NCBI GenBank assembly: GCA_030591525.1
Contig: JAUVAV010000005.1
Coordinates: forward strand, 32,349-96,348
Source: a candidate division FCPU426 bacterium
GTDB taxonomy: Bacteria; Oederibacteriota; JAAXVQ01; JAUVAV01
Direction of reading: 5' to 3'
Length of the DNA stretch: 64,000 nt
Positions within the stretch are counted from its first letter, which is position 1. Each line of letters starts with the position of its first letter. This document shows positions 1 to 8,213 of this stretch, piece by piece. Both the position numbers and the translations under genes were made by a program. The notes below the pieces were generated by a model. The model had not been told where the DNA came from. It saw nothing but the letters and a program-made list of their open reading frames with translations, and searched no databases.

Positions 1-1964
1 AAGAATTACTGGTACTGGGCAAGTGGATGGCGGAGTATTATTATTGTTCCTGGGGGGAAGCCCTCGGCGCCATGCTGCCGGCCGCTTATAAGCCGGTGGG
101 GCGGGAAATGATCAGCCGGACGGAATTAGCCAAGCAGGCGGTTTTGCCGCGGGGAACCGCCCGCCGGCTTATGGAGCGGCTCTCCCAAGGCGCGCTGACG
201 CGGCGTGAACTGCTGCGGAATTTCGGGGCCGGCGCGGCCCGGGTACTGAATGAGCTGCATAGCCGTGGACTGGTAAACGTGGAGATAAAATTACCCGGGA
301 CCAGGCGGCAGCCCGGAAGCGAAAACCATTCCGTGCCGACGGACCATCCGCCGGTTTTAAACCCCCATCAAACTACGGCCCGAGAATGTATTTGGACAGC
401 CCTGGATAAAGACAAATATGCCGCTTTTCTTTTACATGGCGTGACTGGCAGCGGCAAGACCGAGGTTTATTTACAAGCCATAGCCCATACCCTGGAGCAG
501 GGACGGGATGCGATTATGCTGGTTCCGGAGATCGCCTTAACTACGCACATTCGTGCCCGGATCGCGGCCCGTTTTGGAGACCGGGCCGCTGTGCTCCATT
601 CCGGTCTTTCCCTGAAAGAACGTGCCGAGGCATGGTCCCGCATTCACCAAGGGGAAGCCCGGGTAGTTTTGGGAGCGCGTTCAGCGGTTTTTGCGCCGGT
701 TAAAAATTTAGGCCTGATAGTAGTGGATGAAGAATATGAAAGTTCATACAAGCAGGAAGATGCTCCGCGCTATCAGGCCCGGGATCTGGCGGCCGTAAGG
801 GCGCGGGCCCTGGGTGCGGTCCTGGTTCTGGGATCGGCAACTCCAGCCATGGAATCCTATTTCAATGCCCGGAGGGAACGCTATACCCTGCTTAATTTAC
901 CCGAACGCGTGGATAATAAAAAAATGCCTGAGATTCGGATAGTGGACATGTTACGCGAAATTAGTCCGCGGAAAGGACCGCCGCTTTTTTCCCGGCAACT
1001 GCTGGACGAGCTGGAAAAGCGGTTGGCAACTGGGGAACAGAGCATTCTTTTTTTAAACCGCCGCGGATATGCACCCTTGGTAATGTGTCCGGAATGCCGC
1101 CGGGTAATAACCTGTCCGGATTGCAGTGTCAGCCTGGTATATCACCGGGTAGATGACAATTTGCGCTGCCATTTATGCGGACGCACGTCACCACCCCGTC
1201 CGGCTTGTCCCCAGTGCGGCGCGGCCTGTCTGCGCTTATCCGGAGCAGGAACCCAGCGTGTGGAGGAAGAATTGCGGACCTACTTTCCTTCGGCGCGCAT
1301 CCTGCGCTTGGACCAGGATACCATAAAAAAAAGGGGCGAATTGGAGAAAACCCTGGAATCTTTCGGACAGGGCCGGGCGGATATTCTGGTGGGAACCCAG
1401 ATGGTCGCCAAGGGCATGGATTTTCCACGGGTAACCCTGGTGGGAATTATCTCTGCGGACACGGCCCTGCACTTGCCGGATTTTCGAGCCGAGGAAAGGA
1501 CTTTTCAAATCGTGGTCCAGGTGGCGGGACGGGCGGGACGCGGAGGCCGTCCGGGACTGGTTTTGGTCCAGACCATGAATGTCGCTCACCCGGTGATAAC
1601 CCTGGCCCAAAGCCAAAATTATCCGGACTTTTTCGAGCGGGAGATTGAACAGCGCCGGCTTTTAAATTATCCGCCGTACGCACGTTTGGCGAGCATAATC
1701 TGCCGGAGCCGGAATCCGCAGGCAGCCTGGAACCTGGCACAAAAGGTCTCGGCACGTTTAAAACGGGCTGCCGGGCCTCAGGACACAATTTTAGGGCCCG
1801 CGCCATCTCCCCGGGAACGCGTGGCGCGCGAAACACGATTTCAGATTTTAATCAAGAGCACCTCCCATGTCTCCCGCTCGCGGGTTTTGGGAGCGTTAAA
1901 GGGATTAGTTCCGCCGTCTGGCAGCAAAATGGCTTTGGATGTGGATCCGCAGAATATGTTATAG
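1..1964 (+). CDS. priA: Primosomal replication-restart helicase PriA (5' end cut by window)
   Basis: PriA is a 3'-5' superfamily 2 helicase that reloads the replisome at stalled forks. The frame is open from base 3 with no start: the residues before the first ATG at 27 (ELLVLGKW then MAEYYYC) match the conserved N-terminal region of PriA, so the gene begins upstream of the window. The Walker A motif GVTGSGKTEVY lies near 438-470. The Zn-binding Cys pairs (CPEC, CPDC, CHLC, CPQC) lie near 1086-1220. Helicase motifs continue to GTQMVAKGMDF near 1395-1425. The Walker B box reads DEEY (about 727-738) where PriA normally has DEEH. It is followed after 100 bases by def and then fmt, a common gene order. 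Identification is secure; only the 5' end is missing. Confidence 0.95.
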   Translation, partial: ELLVLGKWMAEYYYCSWGEALGAMLPAAYKPVGREMISRTELAKQAVLPRGTARRLMERLSQGALTRRELLRNFGAGAARVLNELHSRGLVNVEIKLPGTRRQPGSENHSVPTDHPPVLNPHQTTARECIWTALDKDKYAAFLLHGVTGSGKTEVYLQAIAHTLEQGRDAIMLVPEIALTTHIRARIAARFGDRAAVLHSGLSLKERAEAWSRIHQGEARVVLGARSAVFAPVKNLGLIVVDEEYESSYKQEDAPRYQARDLAAVRARALGAVLVLGSATPAMESYFNARRERYTLLNLPERVDNKKMPEIRIVDMLREISPRKGPPLFSRQLLDELEKRLATGEQSILFLNRRGYAPLVMCPECRRVITCPDCSVSLVYHRVDDNLRCHLCGRTSPPRPACPQCGAACLRLSGAGTQRVEEELRTYFPSARILRLDQDTIKKRGELEKTLESFGQGRADILVGTQMVAKGMDFPRVTLVGIISADTALHLPDFRAEERTFQIVVQVAGRAGRGGRPGLVLVQTMNVAHPVITLAQSQNYPDFFEREIEQRRLLNYPPYARLASIICRSRNPQAAWNLAQKVSARLKRAAGPQDTILGPAPSPRERVARETRFQILIKSTSHVSRSRVLGALKGLVPPSGSKMALDVDPQNML

Positions 1965-2064
1965 CCGGTCGAGAAGACGGAATCACCTTGCACCTTCCGT
2001 CTGTCTTAGGATATAATATGAAGCCACAAAATGAGCATAAGAATTTAGAGAGTGGGAATAGATA

Positions 2065-2610
2065 ATGGCAATATTGCAAATTCGTACCTGGGGAGATCCG
2101 GTGTTAAAAACCCGGGCCCGGGAAATAACCGAGGTTGACAATAATCTGCGCCGCCTGGGCCGGGATATGTTGGACACCATGCATGCCAAGGGCGGAATCG
2201 GCCTGGCGGCCAATCAGATAGGCGTAGCCGAGCGGATTTTTATAGTAGAGATACCTTCTTCGACGGGGCTAACAGTTACATATACCCTGGTAAATCCCAT
2301 TATTACCTCCCGCAGCCATCGCCTGGAAAAAGAAGAGGAAGGATGCCTTTCTTTTCCAGGCATCTTCGGGAAGGTGGAACGTTCGGCCGAGGTGGAGATC
2401 CAGGGACTTGATCTGGAAGGAAACAAAAACATCTTTAAAGGAACGGGACTTTTAGCCCGGGCTTTTCAGCATGAATTGGATCATCTTGACGGGATCGTAT
2501 TTATTGAGCGCATGCCTATGGTTCAACGCGTGATGCTGAACCGGCAATTGCGGGATATGGCCAAGCATACCCGGGCCGTTCTGGCGGGTCGCGGACCGTC
2601 TGAAATGTAG
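2065..2610 (+). CDS. def: Peptide deformylase
   Basis: Removes the formyl group from the initiating N-formylmethionine of nascent proteins in the cytoplasm. All three family motifs are present: GIGLAANQIG (about residues 44-53), EGCLS (92-96, with metal ligand Cys94) and QHELDH (135-140, with His136 and His140 as metal ligands and Glu137 as the catalytic base). At 181 residues it has the usual family length. It sits 14 bases upstream of fmt, which adds the formyl group to Met-tRNA, so the pair is very likely cotranscribed. Confidence 0.96.
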   Translation: MAILQIRTWGDPVLKTRAREITEVDNNLRRLGRDMLDTMHAKGGIGLAANQIGVAERIFIVEIPSSTGLTVTYTLVNPIITSRSHRLEKEEEGCLSFPGIFGKVERSAEVEIQGLDLEGNKNIFKGTGLLARAFQHELDHLDGIVFIERMPMVQRVMLNRQLRDMAKHTRAVLAGRGPSEM

Positions 2611-2624
2611 GTTGAAGAGACGAA

Positions 2625-3590
2625 ATGAAGCGTCCGAGCTTGATTTTTATCGGTACTCCGGATTTTGGAGTTTCGACTTTACGCGAGTTGGCGGCCAGAG
2701 GATTTCCAGTAGCTGCGGTGATCACGCGTCCGGACAAACCCCGCGACCGGGGACAGCGTGAAGCTGTTACCCCGGTTAAGCAGGCGGCCTTGGAATTAGG
2801 GTTTCCCGTACTTCAACCCGAGGATATAAATACGCCGGATTTTTTAAAACAACTCGCGGCTTATCAGCCGGATGTGCTGGTTGTGGTTGCTTTTGGACAG
2901 ATTTTAAAATGCGAGGTTTTGGATAAACCGCTGTTGGGTTGCGTTAATCTACATGCGTCTTTGCTGCCTAAATACCGGGGAGCAGCGCCTATCCAGTGGG
3001 CCATAGCGCGAGGAGAAAAAGAGACCGGCGTGACTGTGCAGAGAATGGCCGCCCAAGTGGACTGCGGCGATATCCTGGTGCAGCAGCAGTTGATGATAGG
3101 AGCGGAAGAGACGGCGCCGGAATTGTATGCGCGCTTGGCAACGCTGGGCGGGCCGGCCATGGCCGAGGCTCTGGAAAATCTGGCTGCCTCCGGGGGCAAA
3201 GGCGGAAGGGCTCAGGATGAATCCCAGGCTACTTATGCGCCGCGCTTGACCCGGGAAGACGGCAGGATTGATTGGACGCTTACGGCCGGAGAGATATATA
3301 ACCGTATCCGGGCCTTTAACCCTTGGCCGGGAACTTATACTGGGGTCCGCGGGAAGCGGCTCAAAGTTCTTTCCGCCGAGCTCACGCAGGAGAGAGTATC
3401 CCGGGAAACGACGCCGGGAAGCATAATCCGGACCGGAGTTTCCGAGGGCTGGCTGGTTGCGGCCGGAGAGGGAACCACGTTGATCATTAGGCGTGTCCAA
3501 TGCGAGAACTCCAGGGGTATGACAGCCCAGGCTTTTACTTGCGGTCATCGCATAGGGACTAAAGACGTGTTGGGAGAAAAAGGGGGATGA
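2625..3590 (+). CDS. fmt: Methionyl-tRNA formyltransferase
   Basis: Transfers a formyl group from 10-formyl-tetrahydrofolate to Met-tRNAi for translation initiation. The N-terminal formyltransferase Rossmann domain starts with FIGTPDFG (about 8-15). The catalytic Asn108 and His110 precede SLLPKYRGAAPIQWAI (112-127), and the catalytic Asp is in DCGDIL (146-151). A C-terminal tRNA-binding beta domain follows from about residue 205. At 321 residues it is typical in length. The upstream GAAGAGA serves as ribosome binding site. Expected partner of def. Confidence 0.96.
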   Translation: MKRPSLIFIGTPDFGVSTLRELAARGFPVAAVITRPDKPRDRGQREAVTPVKQAALELGFPVLQPEDINTPDFLKQLAAYQPDVLVVVAFGQILKCEVLDKPLLGCVNLHASLLPKYRGAAPIQWAIARGEKETGVTVQRMAAQVDCGDILVQQQLMIGAEETAPELYARLATLGGPAMAEALENLAASGGKGGRAQDESQATYAPRLTREDGRIDWTLTAGEIYNRIRAFNPWPGTYTGVRGKRLKVLSAELTQERVSRETTPGSIIRTGVSEGWLVAAGEGTTLIIRRVQCENSRGMTAQAFTCGHRIGTKDVLGEKGG

Positions 3591-3593
3591 AAA

Positions 3594-3995
3594 ATGAGAA
3601 ATAAAAATATCCTGATTGTGGATGATGATGCCAGCATTCTGGAATTATTTCACGATGTTTTAGAAGGCGAGGGTTTTAATGTGCAGATTTTTACGCGCGG
3701 GTGGGAAGCCCTGCAGGCCGTATCCCGAGAGCGTCCGGACCTGGTAATCCTGGATATCATGATGCCCCGGGTGAATGGCTTCGAGGTATGCCAAATTTTA
3801 AAAGAAAATCCCAAAACCCGTGACATTCCGGTGATTTTTTTAACCGCTTTATCCCACCAGGAAGCGTTGCGGCGGGCGGCCGAAGGCGGGGCGGATGATT
3901 TTCTGGTAAAGCCTTGCACACCCGAAAGATTGGTCAAACATGTGAAACGTTATTTAGAAAAAGAGACGGAAACGGAGGGTGAAACAGGATCATGA
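3594..3995 (+). CDS. Stand-alone response regulator receiver protein
   Basis: A CheY-like receiver domain with no output domain (133 residues). The acidic pocket is D10-D11-D12, the phosphoacceptor is D54 (in VILDIMMP), the switch Thr is T84 and the conserved Lys is K106 (in LVKP). The tail after residue 118 is short and Glu/Thr-rich. It starts three bases after fmt and its stop overlaps the ATG of the next gene (ATGA), so it is translationally coupled to the NTase-like protein. No histidine kinase is nearby, so its partner cannot be inferred. It could act by protein-protein interaction. Confidence 0.9.
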   Translation: MRNKNILIVDDDASILELFHDVLEGEGFNVQIFTRGWEALQAVSRERPDLVILDIMMPRVNGFEVCQILKENPKTRDIPVIFLTALSHQEALRRAAEGGADDFLVKPCTPERLVKHVKRYLEKETETEGETGS

Positions 3996-4705
3996 TGGAA
4001 TTGAAAAAGATACTGGCCCAGGCACAACAGACCTTATCCCGGGCCGTAGGCGACAACCTGGAGGCGTTGCTGGTTTATGGTTCCGCCGCCGTGGGAGATT
4101 ATGATCCCAAGACCTCGGATTTAAACCTGCTGGCAATACTAAAAACCGTGGATATGAAGACATTAGATCTGGTCCGTAAATTTATGAAATCCCTGGCCAA
4201 GTTCCGGGTAGCGGCGCCCCTGCTTATGACCCGGGAGCATATCCGGACCTCGACCGATGTCTTTCCCATAGAATTTTTAGAGATTAAGGAAAAACATAGA
4301 ATGCTTTTAGGAGAGGATCCTTTTGCGGAACTGGATATTAATACCCGGAATCTTCGCCATGAATGCGAACACGAACTAAAGGGACGACTGATACGGTTGC
4401 GTCAGAGTTATTTGGAAATCCGGGACCCGGGGCGGGATCTGAAGACCCTGCTGGTGTCCGCCCATAATGCGAATTTCCCGGCCTTTCGCACGGCCCTGCG
4501 ACTTAAGCAGGTCTCTCCGCCGGTGAAGAAAGAAGCGGTAACAGCTGTCCTGGCCGATAACTTCGCCCTGGATCAGGAGCTTTTTATCAAGATGAAGCTG
4601 CTGCGTATGGGAGAGTTAAAACTGGCGCAGCCCGGATTGTGCAGTCTCATGGAGAAATATCTAATCGAGGTGGCAAAGCTTGCCCAAGCCGTGGATAGCC
4701 TGTAA
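3992..4705 (+). CDS. Nucleotidyltransferase-fold protein, probably non-catalytic
   Basis: The N-terminal half has the nucleotidyltransferase signature: VYGSAAVGDY (28-37) then TSDLNLLAIL (41-50). In active members the second motif has two Asp residues separated by one position; here the second position is Asn45, so metal binding may be lost. The C-terminal half is helical with no recognised domain. It overlaps the upstream receiver by 4 bases and the downstream TPM gene by 26 bases, so the three are probably one transcript. I know of similar Asp-deficient NTase-fold proteins beside envelope genes, but the function is unknown. A second ATG follows immediately, so the start could be 3995. Confidence 0.7.
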   Translation: MMELKKILAQAQQTLSRAVGDNLEALLVYGSAAVGDYDPKTSDLNLLAILKTVDMKTLDLVRKFMKSLAKFRVAAPLLMTREHIRTSTDVFPIEFLEIKEKHRMLLGEDPFAELDINTRNLRHECEHELKGRLIRLRQSYLEIRDPGRDLKTLLVSAHNANFPAFRTALRLKQVSPPVKKEAVTAVLADNFALDQELFIKMKLLRMGELKLAQPGLCSLMEKYLIEVAKLAQAVDSL

Positions 4706-5465
4706 ACGCTTAATTCTAGTACAACTGTTTTGGCTGGGTCTGACAGCCGGCGCGCTGGCCGCGGCCGCGCCGGCCGCCAAAGGACCCGAGGTGCCCAAGC
4801 CCCTGGGTTATGTGAATGATTATGCCCGGGTTTTGGACAGCCAGGCCGAAGCGCAGTTAAACGGGATTTGCGCGGCATTGGAAGAGTCCACCGGAGCCGA
4901 GATGGTTTTTCTCATTATGCCGAGCATCGCGCCTTACGATGATTTTACTTTCGGGATGGCGGTTTTTGATGCCTGGAAGATCGGAAAAAAAGGAAAAGAT
5001 AACGGCCTGTTAATCATGCTGGCCTTGCAGGAGAGACGCATCCGGATTATTTCCGGATACGGCCTGGAAGCGATTTTACCGGACGGCAAGCTGGGCCGGT
5101 ATCGTGATGAATATCTGGTCCCGTTTTTAAAACAGAATCGCATAGCCGAAGGTTTTGCCAATATCGGTTTAGTTATAGCCCGGGATATTGCCAAGGACGT
5201 GGGGGTCGAATTGAAAGGCGTGGCAGCTCAGAGCCCGCGCCGGGTCCGGCGCGCGCGCAATCCCTGGGTCGGATTGATAATGCTGGTCGTAATCTTAGGG
5301 ATCAGTGTGCTGAGTTCGTTCGGAAGAAGAGGCCGGAGATATTACGGCGGCGGTTTCTATCCCGGCGGGGCTTTTTATCGCGGGGGCGGCGGCGGATTCG
5401 GCGGCGGTTTCTCAGGCTTTGGCGGCGGCTTTTCCGGGGGCGGAGGAGTGGGCGGAAGCTGGTAG
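4680..5465 (+). CDS. TPM-domain (YgcG-type) secreted, membrane-anchored protein
   Basis: The start is TTG at 4680, chosen because GAGGTGG lies 6 bases upstream and the frame then encodes a good signal peptide (charged KR, hydrophobic stretch, cleavage near AGALAAA). The TPM domain spans about residues 40-165 (YVNDYARVLD, then GLLIMLALQERRIRI and SGYGLEAILPD). One membrane segment lies near 200-218, followed by a Gly-rich tail ending GGVGGSW, the classic YgcG layout. TPM proteins are often encoded with LemA, as here (lemA is next), and are linked to envelope or photosystem maintenance in other organisms. The precise role is unknown. Confidence 0.88.
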   Translation: MPKPWIACKRLILVQLFWLGLTAGALAAAAPAAKGPEVPKPLGYVNDYARVLDSQAEAQLNGICAALEESTGAEMVFLIMPSIAPYDDFTFGMAVFDAWKIGKKGKDNGLLIMLALQERRIRIISGYGLEAILPDGKLGRYRDEYLVPFLKQNRIAEGFANIGLVIARDIAKDVGVELKGVAAQSPRRVRRARNPWVGLIMLVVILGISVLSSFGRRGRRYYGGGFYPGGAFYRGGGGGFGGGFSGFGGGFSGGGGVGGSW

Positions 5466-5500
5466 GTAATAAAGGGTGATATATTGATATCGTTCAAAAG

Positions 5501-5607
5501 TTATGGCATTGCCGGCAGTTGTAGGGGCGTTTAATTAAACGCCCCTGCGTCCCGTGGGAGGCATATCTAAGCTTTGGCGGTACTGTAAAAGGCATGACAT
5601 ATTTAAT
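5501..5607. repeat. Dispersed repeat with TAGGGGCG palindromic core, copy 1
   Basis: A perfect 24-base palindrome at 5523-5546 (AGGGGCGTTTAA and its complement) is embedded in about 105 bases that align with 56915-57020, including the tail GGCATATCT-AGCTTT on the 3' side. A core-only copy is at 36508-36536. It lies in the gap before lemA. Confidence 0.75.
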
Positions 5608-5608
5608 A

Positions 5609-5638
5609 TTGCAATAAAGGCAATCGTTGTTTTATAGT
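5609..5638 (+). promoter_or_regulatory. Candidate sigma-70-type promoter for lemA
   Basis: TTGCAA (5609-5614), an 18-base spacer, then TATAGT (5633-5638), about 49 bases before the lemA ATG. Confidence 0.45.
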
Positions 5639-5686
5639 TTCAAGCGGGAAGACAAATATTATTTTCAGGAGGTCAGGGGAAAAGAG

Positions 5687-6280
5687 ATGGAAAAGACAGG
5701 GTTGGCAGTACTTACTATAGTGGGAATAGTTTTGCTTATTATCATACTGGTAGTGGTAGGAATGGTTTTTTATGTTATCGCGGGATACAACAGCCTGGTT
5801 AAAATGGATGTGTCCGTTAAAACCGCCTGGTCTCAGGTGGAGAACCAATTACAACGGCGCAATGACCTGATCCCCAATTTGGTGAACTCAGTAAAGGGTT
5901 ATGCGGCGCATGAAAAAGGGATTTTTGAGAACGTAGCCGAGGCCCGTTCCAAATTGGCCGGAGCGCAAACCCGGGGGGATAAAATCAAGGCGGCCAACGA
6001 GGTTTCCGGTTTCCTGGGGCGTCTGCTGGCGATTGTAGAAAACTATCCCCAACTAAAAGCGGACATGAACTTCCGTCAGATTATGGACGAATTGGCCGGA
6101 ACCGAAAACCGCATTGCCGTGGAGCGTATGCGTTATAATGAGACCGTAAAAGTTTTCAACCAGAGCATACGGGTATTTCCTAAAAATATGATCGCCAATG
6201 CTTTTGGTTTTAAAACGGCCCAGCTTTTTGAGGCGGCCGAGGGAACTAAAGAGGTACCCAAGGTGGATTTCGTGAAATAA
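5687..6280 (+). CDS. lemA: LemA family membrane protein
   Basis: An N-terminal membrane segment (about residues 4-30) is followed by the LemA coiled helical domain. Family motifs are visible: WSQVENQLQRRNDLIPNLV, GYAAHEKG, ARSKL, LAIVENYPQLKA and ERMRYNETVKVFN, ending FGFKTAQLFEA. The start at 5687 is preferred over the in-frame TTG at 5627 because AGGGGA sits 6 bases upstream and the predicted N terminus then begins just before the membrane helix. The protein has 197 residues, normal for the family. LemA function is not settled; pairing with a TPM protein is common. Confidence 0.93.
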   Translation: MEKTGLAVLTIVGIVLLIIILVVVGMVFYVIAGYNSLVKMDVSVKTAWSQVENQLQRRNDLIPNLVNSVKGYAAHEKGIFENVAEARSKLAGAQTRGDKIKAANEVSGFLGRLLAIVENYPQLKADMNFRQIMDELAGTENRIAVERMRYNETVKVFNQSIRVFPKNMIANAFGFKTAQLFEAAEGTKEVPKVDFVK

Positions 6281-6288
6281 AACAGGAG

Positions 6289-6668
6289 GGGAGTAGTCAG
6301 GGCGGCCGCTCCGGAAGTATTTATCCGGGGAGGAAAGTCCGAGCTCCCAGGGCAGGGTGCTGGGTAACACCCAGTCGCGGCGACGCGAAGGAAAGTGCCA
6401 CAGAAAATATACCGCCTTGTACTCTAGGGTACAGGGTAAGGGTGAAATGGCGAGGTAAGAGCTCACCGCGCTCCGGGTGACCGGAGCGGCAGGGCAAACC
6501 CCACCTGGAGCAAGACCTAATAGGAGGGACATGCCGGGAAACCGGCAAGAGCCGCGGCCCGCGGTTCCCTCGGGTTGGTCGCTAGAGGCCGGCCGTAAGG
6601 CCGGTCCCAGATAAATGGCCGCCATCCCCGGTTTCGGGGATACAGAACTCGGCTTACGGACTGCTCCC
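6289..6668 (+). ncRNA. rnpB: RNase P RNA (bacterial class A type)
   Basis: The catalytic RNA that trims the 5' leader of pre-tRNAs. Conserved blocks appear in order: GAGGAAAGTCCGAGCTCC (near 6331), CAGGGCAGGGTGCTGGGTAA, GAAGGAAAGTGCCACAGAAA, GGCAAACCCCACC, AGCAAGACCTAATAGGAGG, AGATAAATGGCCGCC and ACAGAACTCGGCTTA. The P1 helix is formed by 6289-6298 (GGGAGTAGTC) and 6659-6668 (GACTGCTCCC, one wobble pair), which sets the ends. At about 380 nt it is normal. No bacterial A-type block appears to be missing. Confidence 0.97.
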
Positions 6669-6674
6669 TCAAAC

Positions 6675-6757
6675 TAGGGGACATGGTTAACTATTTAACT
6701 ATATTGTCAAAGTAGTAATGTTTTTTAATATAGTTAAATAGTTAACCATGTCCCCTA
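6675..6757. repeat. GGGGAC-type hairpin 1 (31-base perfect arms)
   Basis: Arms 6675-6705 and 6727-6757 are perfect reverse complements (outer end TAGGGGACATGGTTAAC), with a 21-base loop. The outer sequence matches the end of the RAYT remnant at 48393-48660 (AGGGGACATGTAACTATTTAAC) apart from a 2-base indel. It lies between rnpB and aroF. Confidence 0.85.
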
Positions 6758-6795
6758 TATTTATACGGGTCGCTGAAATATTGGAGGATAATCAA

Positions 6796-7809
6796 ATGAT
6801 TATTATAATGAAACCGAATGTTTCCCGGCAAGAAATCAAGGCCATGATAGAGCGGATAAAAAAGATGAAACTGGAACCCCATCTACTAAGAGGTACGGAG
6901 AGGAATGTTATTGCCGTAGTCGGCGATGAACGAAACCTGCAGCGCCAGCCTTTGGAAATTATGCCCGGCGTAGAGAGCGTGGTGGCCGTATTAAAGCCTT
7001 ATAAATTGGCCAGCCGGGAGAGCAAACGCGAACGGACCGTAGTGAAGGCCGGTTCTCTTTCCATAGGCGGAGAGAAACTCGCAATTATTGCCGGACCGTG
7101 TACTGTGGAAAATCGCTCCATGCTGCTGCATACCGCCAAGGCGATCAAGCGGCTGGGTGCCGGAGGAATGCGCGGCGGGGCGTTCAAGCCGCGTACCAGC
7201 CCTTATGCTTTTCAAGGGTTGAAGAACCAGGGGCTTAAAATATTGGCCGAGGCCCGTCGCCAGAGCGGACTTCCGATCATAACCGAGGTGCTGGATCCGC
7301 GCGATGTTTCTGTCGTGGCCCGCTCGGCCGACATCCTGCAAATCGGCACCCGAAACATGCAAAACTATGAGCTCTTGAAAGCCGTGGGTCAACAGCGCAA
7401 GCCTATACTGCTCAAGCGGGGAATGGCCGCCGGCATAGATGAGCTGCTAATGTCAGCCGAGTATATCATGGCCCAGGGCAATTACCAGGTTATCCTGTGC
7501 GAACGCGGGATCCGCACCTTTAATGATTACAGCCGGAATACCCTGGATTTAACCGTTATTCCGGCGCTTAAGGAAAGAACCCATTTGCCCGTGATAGTCG
7601 ATCCCTCGCATGGGACCGGCAAGCGTGATTACGTGATTCCCATGTCCCGGGCGGCCGTGGCGGCCGGCGCGGACGGTCTGCTGCTGGAAGTCCATCCCCA
7701 TCCGGAACGCGCCATGATAGACGGTCAACAGTCGCTTTCTTTTGAAGAGTTCGGGGAACTGATGGATGACTTGAAAAAGCTGGCGCCCATCGTGGGGAGA
7801 AACATGTAG
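6796..7809 (+). CDS. aroF: 3-deoxy-7-phosphoheptulonate (DAHP) synthase, type I-beta with N-terminal ferredoxin-like domain
   Basis: Condenses phosphoenolpyruvate and erythrose 4-phosphate, the first step of the shikimate pathway. An N-terminal regulatory ferredoxin-like domain (about 1-68) precedes the TIM barrel. The barrel carries [11 protein letters not shown] (97-107), [14 protein letters not shown] (126-139), LKRGM and [11 protein letters not shown] near the end. The start at 6796 is supported by GGAGG 8 bases upstream; an upstream in-frame ATG at 6748 falls inside a hairpin. At 337 residues it fits the B. subtilis/Thermotoga-type family. Its stop codon abuts another hairpin, and a diverged copy of its last 140 bases is at 18650-18789. 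Confidence 0.95.
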   Translation: MIIIMKPNVSRQEIKAMIERIKKMKLEPHLLRGTERNVIAVVGDERNLQRQPLEIMPGVESVVAVLKPYKLASRESKRERTVVKAGSLSIGGEKLAIIAGPCTVENRSMLLHTAKAIKRLGAGGMRGGAFKPRTSPYAFQGLKNQGLKILAEARRQSGLPIITEVLDPRDVSVVARSADILQIGTRNMQNYELLKAVGQQRKPILLKRGMAAGIDELLMSAEYIMAQGNYQVILCERGIRTFNDYSRNTLDLTVIPALKERTHLPVIVDPSHGTGKRDYVIPMSRAAVAAGADGLLLEVHPHPERAMIDGQQSLSFEEFGELMDDLKKLAPIVGRNM

Positions 7810-7873
7810 TTCTGGGGACACCATACTTAATTCGATTTACAGAAGGTAAAATTAAGTATGGTGTCCCCAGAAC
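7809..7873. repeat. GGGGAC-type hairpin 2 (24-base perfect arms) touching the aroF stop
   Basis: Arms 7809-7832 and 7850-7873 are perfect reverse complements (GTTCTGGGGACACCATAC...), loop 17 bases. The first base is the last base of the aroF stop codon. It lacks a T-run, so it is more likely a mobile repeat than a standard terminator, though it may still stall transcription. Confidence 0.85.
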
Positions 7874-8011
7874 GGTCAAATAAATCTGTTAGGAGACGAA
7901 CAGGGGGGAAAAGGCAATCAACGTCTTTGCCGGCCTGCCATGGGTGCTTACAATCCGGTCGGTTTGTGACTGCCTGACGTGAAAATTTAAGAGGTTTTTT
8001 CATGTCTTCAA

Positions 8012-8212
8012 ATTATAGCTTTGCTGGATGACAGCGAAATTGTAGAAAAGATACTTAAACATTTTAATCTCTGGATTGATTCTGTTCCGGATAGAACACG
8101 TGCCTCGCCAGAACCTGTTGCCCCAGATATTACATATGAACCGCTTTATGATGATTTCCAACTCGATCCGGAAGATTTGGTAGCTGGGGATAGGAAAGAA
8201 CTGTCTCCCTAA
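8012..8212 (+). pseudogene. C-terminal remnant of an IS91-like (ATP-independent, zinc-ribbon) transposase
   Basis: The frame reads IIALLDDSEIVEKILKHF then NLWIDSVPDRTRA and an acidic Pro-rich tail, the pattern seen at the C terminus of IS91-like transposases (a conserved ILKHL-LW block then a Pro-rich end). There is no start or catalytic domain. The bases before 8012 do not continue the frame, so this is a fragment. The family call is from memory of the motif and is moderate. Confidence 0.55.
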
Positions 8213-8213
8213 C

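Noticed and set aside
6675..6757. Hairpin 1 as the rnpB terminator
   Set aside because: No T-run follows on the plus strand, and the sequence matches a transposase end elsewhere in the window; it may still influence termination.
6748..6795. Upstream in-frame ATG for aroF
   Set aside because: It lies inside the hairpin arm, adds no family similarity, and the ATG at 6796 has a GGAGG site at good distance.
8021..8212. 63-codon frame as an independent small gene
   Set aside because: It reads as the C terminus of a transposase, and the frame similarity extends upstream of its TTG, so it is a remnant.
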